A DNA stretch of 43,117 bases from an uncultured Acidobacteriota bacterium. Lineage in GTDB: Bacteria; Acidobacteriota; Thermoanaerobaculia; UBA5066. The stretch is taken from assembly GCA_903845115.1 (NCBI GenBank), contig CAIMWE010000002.1:1-43117 (forward strand), read 5' to 3'. The position numbers and the translations under genes are program-made. A model generated the notes under the pieces. The model had not been told where the DNA came from. It saw only the letters and a program-made list of their open reading frames with translations, and ran no database searches. The first letter of the stretch is position 1. Every line of letters begins with the position of its first letter. Below, piece by piece: positions 42,716-43,117 of the stretch.

Positions 42716-43117
42716 ATGTCGCGTTTCGACAACGAGCTCCTCGTCACGCCGTCGGTCCTGGACCGGCTGATCGACCACGAGCCGAAGGTGGCCCGGGAGC
42801 CCCCGGCGACACGGGCGAAGAGCCTCCGGCTCATCAAGCTGTCGTTGCGCCGGGACCTGGAATGGCTCCTGAACACCCGCCTGACGTTCTCGGTTCCCCC
42901 TGACCTCCCGGAGCTGGAGAGGTCGCTCCTGGCCTACGGACTGCCGGACCTGACGACGTACAGCGCCTCCAACCCGGTCGACCAGAACCGGCTCCGGCGC
43001 CTGGTGGAGGTGGCCGTCGAGACGTTCGAGCCGCGCCTCGAGGGGGTCGTCGTGACCCTCGAGCCCGCCACGGGGCCCGAGCGGGCGGTCCGCTTCCGGA
43101 TCGACGCCCGGCTGAAG
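42716..43117 (+). CDS. tssE: T6SS baseplate protein TssE (gp25-like), partial
   Basis: ATG at 42716; 134 codons run off the window end with no stop. The gp25-like core is visible: SLRLIKLSLRRDLEWLLNTR is the conserved Arg-rich helix with the Glu-Trp, followed by LLAYGLPDLTTYS and a beta-rich end. TssE is a phage-gp25-like baseplate component at the base of the sheath. The position after tssC is standard, and tssF and tssG would be expected next. Confidence 0.92.
   Translation, partial: MSRFDNELLVTPSVLDRLIDHEPKVAREPPATRAKSLRLIKLSLRRDLEWLLNTRLTFSVPPDLPELERSLLAYGLPDLTTYSASNPVDQNRLRRLVEVAVETFEPRLEGVVVTLEPATGPERAVRFRIDARLK

Overview
The window is very GC-rich, densely coded bacterial DNA with short gaps and many 1-8 base overlaps. 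The gene set suggests a Gram-negative, double-membraned bacterium: tricorn-type and M28 peptidases, outer-membrane efflux proteins, an Hcp/TssB/TssC type VI secretion system (T6SS) and several FHA proteins. Acidobacteriota, or a similar GC-rich predatory or soil lineage, would fit. That assignment is inference; no rRNA or marker gene is present. No tRNA, CRISPR array or transposase was seen.

Layout. (1) 1-7.35 kb, general metabolism and proteolysis: a GNAT acetyltransferase, a secreted alpha/beta hydrolase, a DinB-like protein, and a two-gene secreted peptidase operon (tricorn-like then M28). (2) 7.4-19.2 kb, an export cassette behind a good sigma-70-type promoter: two tandem outer-membrane factors (the second with an N-terminal AMIN domain), an HlyD-type adaptor, a C39-peptidase ABC transporter, a second NHLM-type ABC transporter fused to an FHA domain, and a protein with an HEMTH metalloprotease-like motif. 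This resembles an NHLM-type peptide or RiPP exporter, but no precursor peptide is visible. (3) 19.2-23.1 kb, a six-TM Ser/Thr kinase and a PAS histidine kinase. They lie between two copies of a 56-bp segment from the 3' end of the HEMTH gene, which suggests insertion or rearrangement. This block is less GC-rich in the lines sampled and carries C9 and C13 homopolymers. (4) 23.1-25.5 kb, a minus-strand signalling group: CNB-FHA, STAS, and coiled-coil-FHA. (5) 25.8-43.1 kb, a T6SS locus: a kinase-like protein with a CxxC/CxxC insert, an FHA/Clp-N-like/TagH protein, tssJ, tssK, tssL, tssM, tagF, hcp, tagJ (minus strand), tssA, tssB, tssC and tssE, which runs off the end. tssF, tssG, tssH and tssI are not in the window and probably lie downstream.

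Working model (inference): phospho-threonine signalling links the modules. There are four FHA domains, one canonical Ser/Thr kinase and one degenerate kinase-like protein around two secretion machines, with no Ser/Thr phosphatase in the window. The most unusual items are the FHA-fused exporter, the HEMTH protein, the duplicated segment around the kinase pair, the 13-C tract in the histidine kinase, the zinc-ribbon kinase-like T6SS protein, and the Clp-N-like module inside the T6SS FHA protein.
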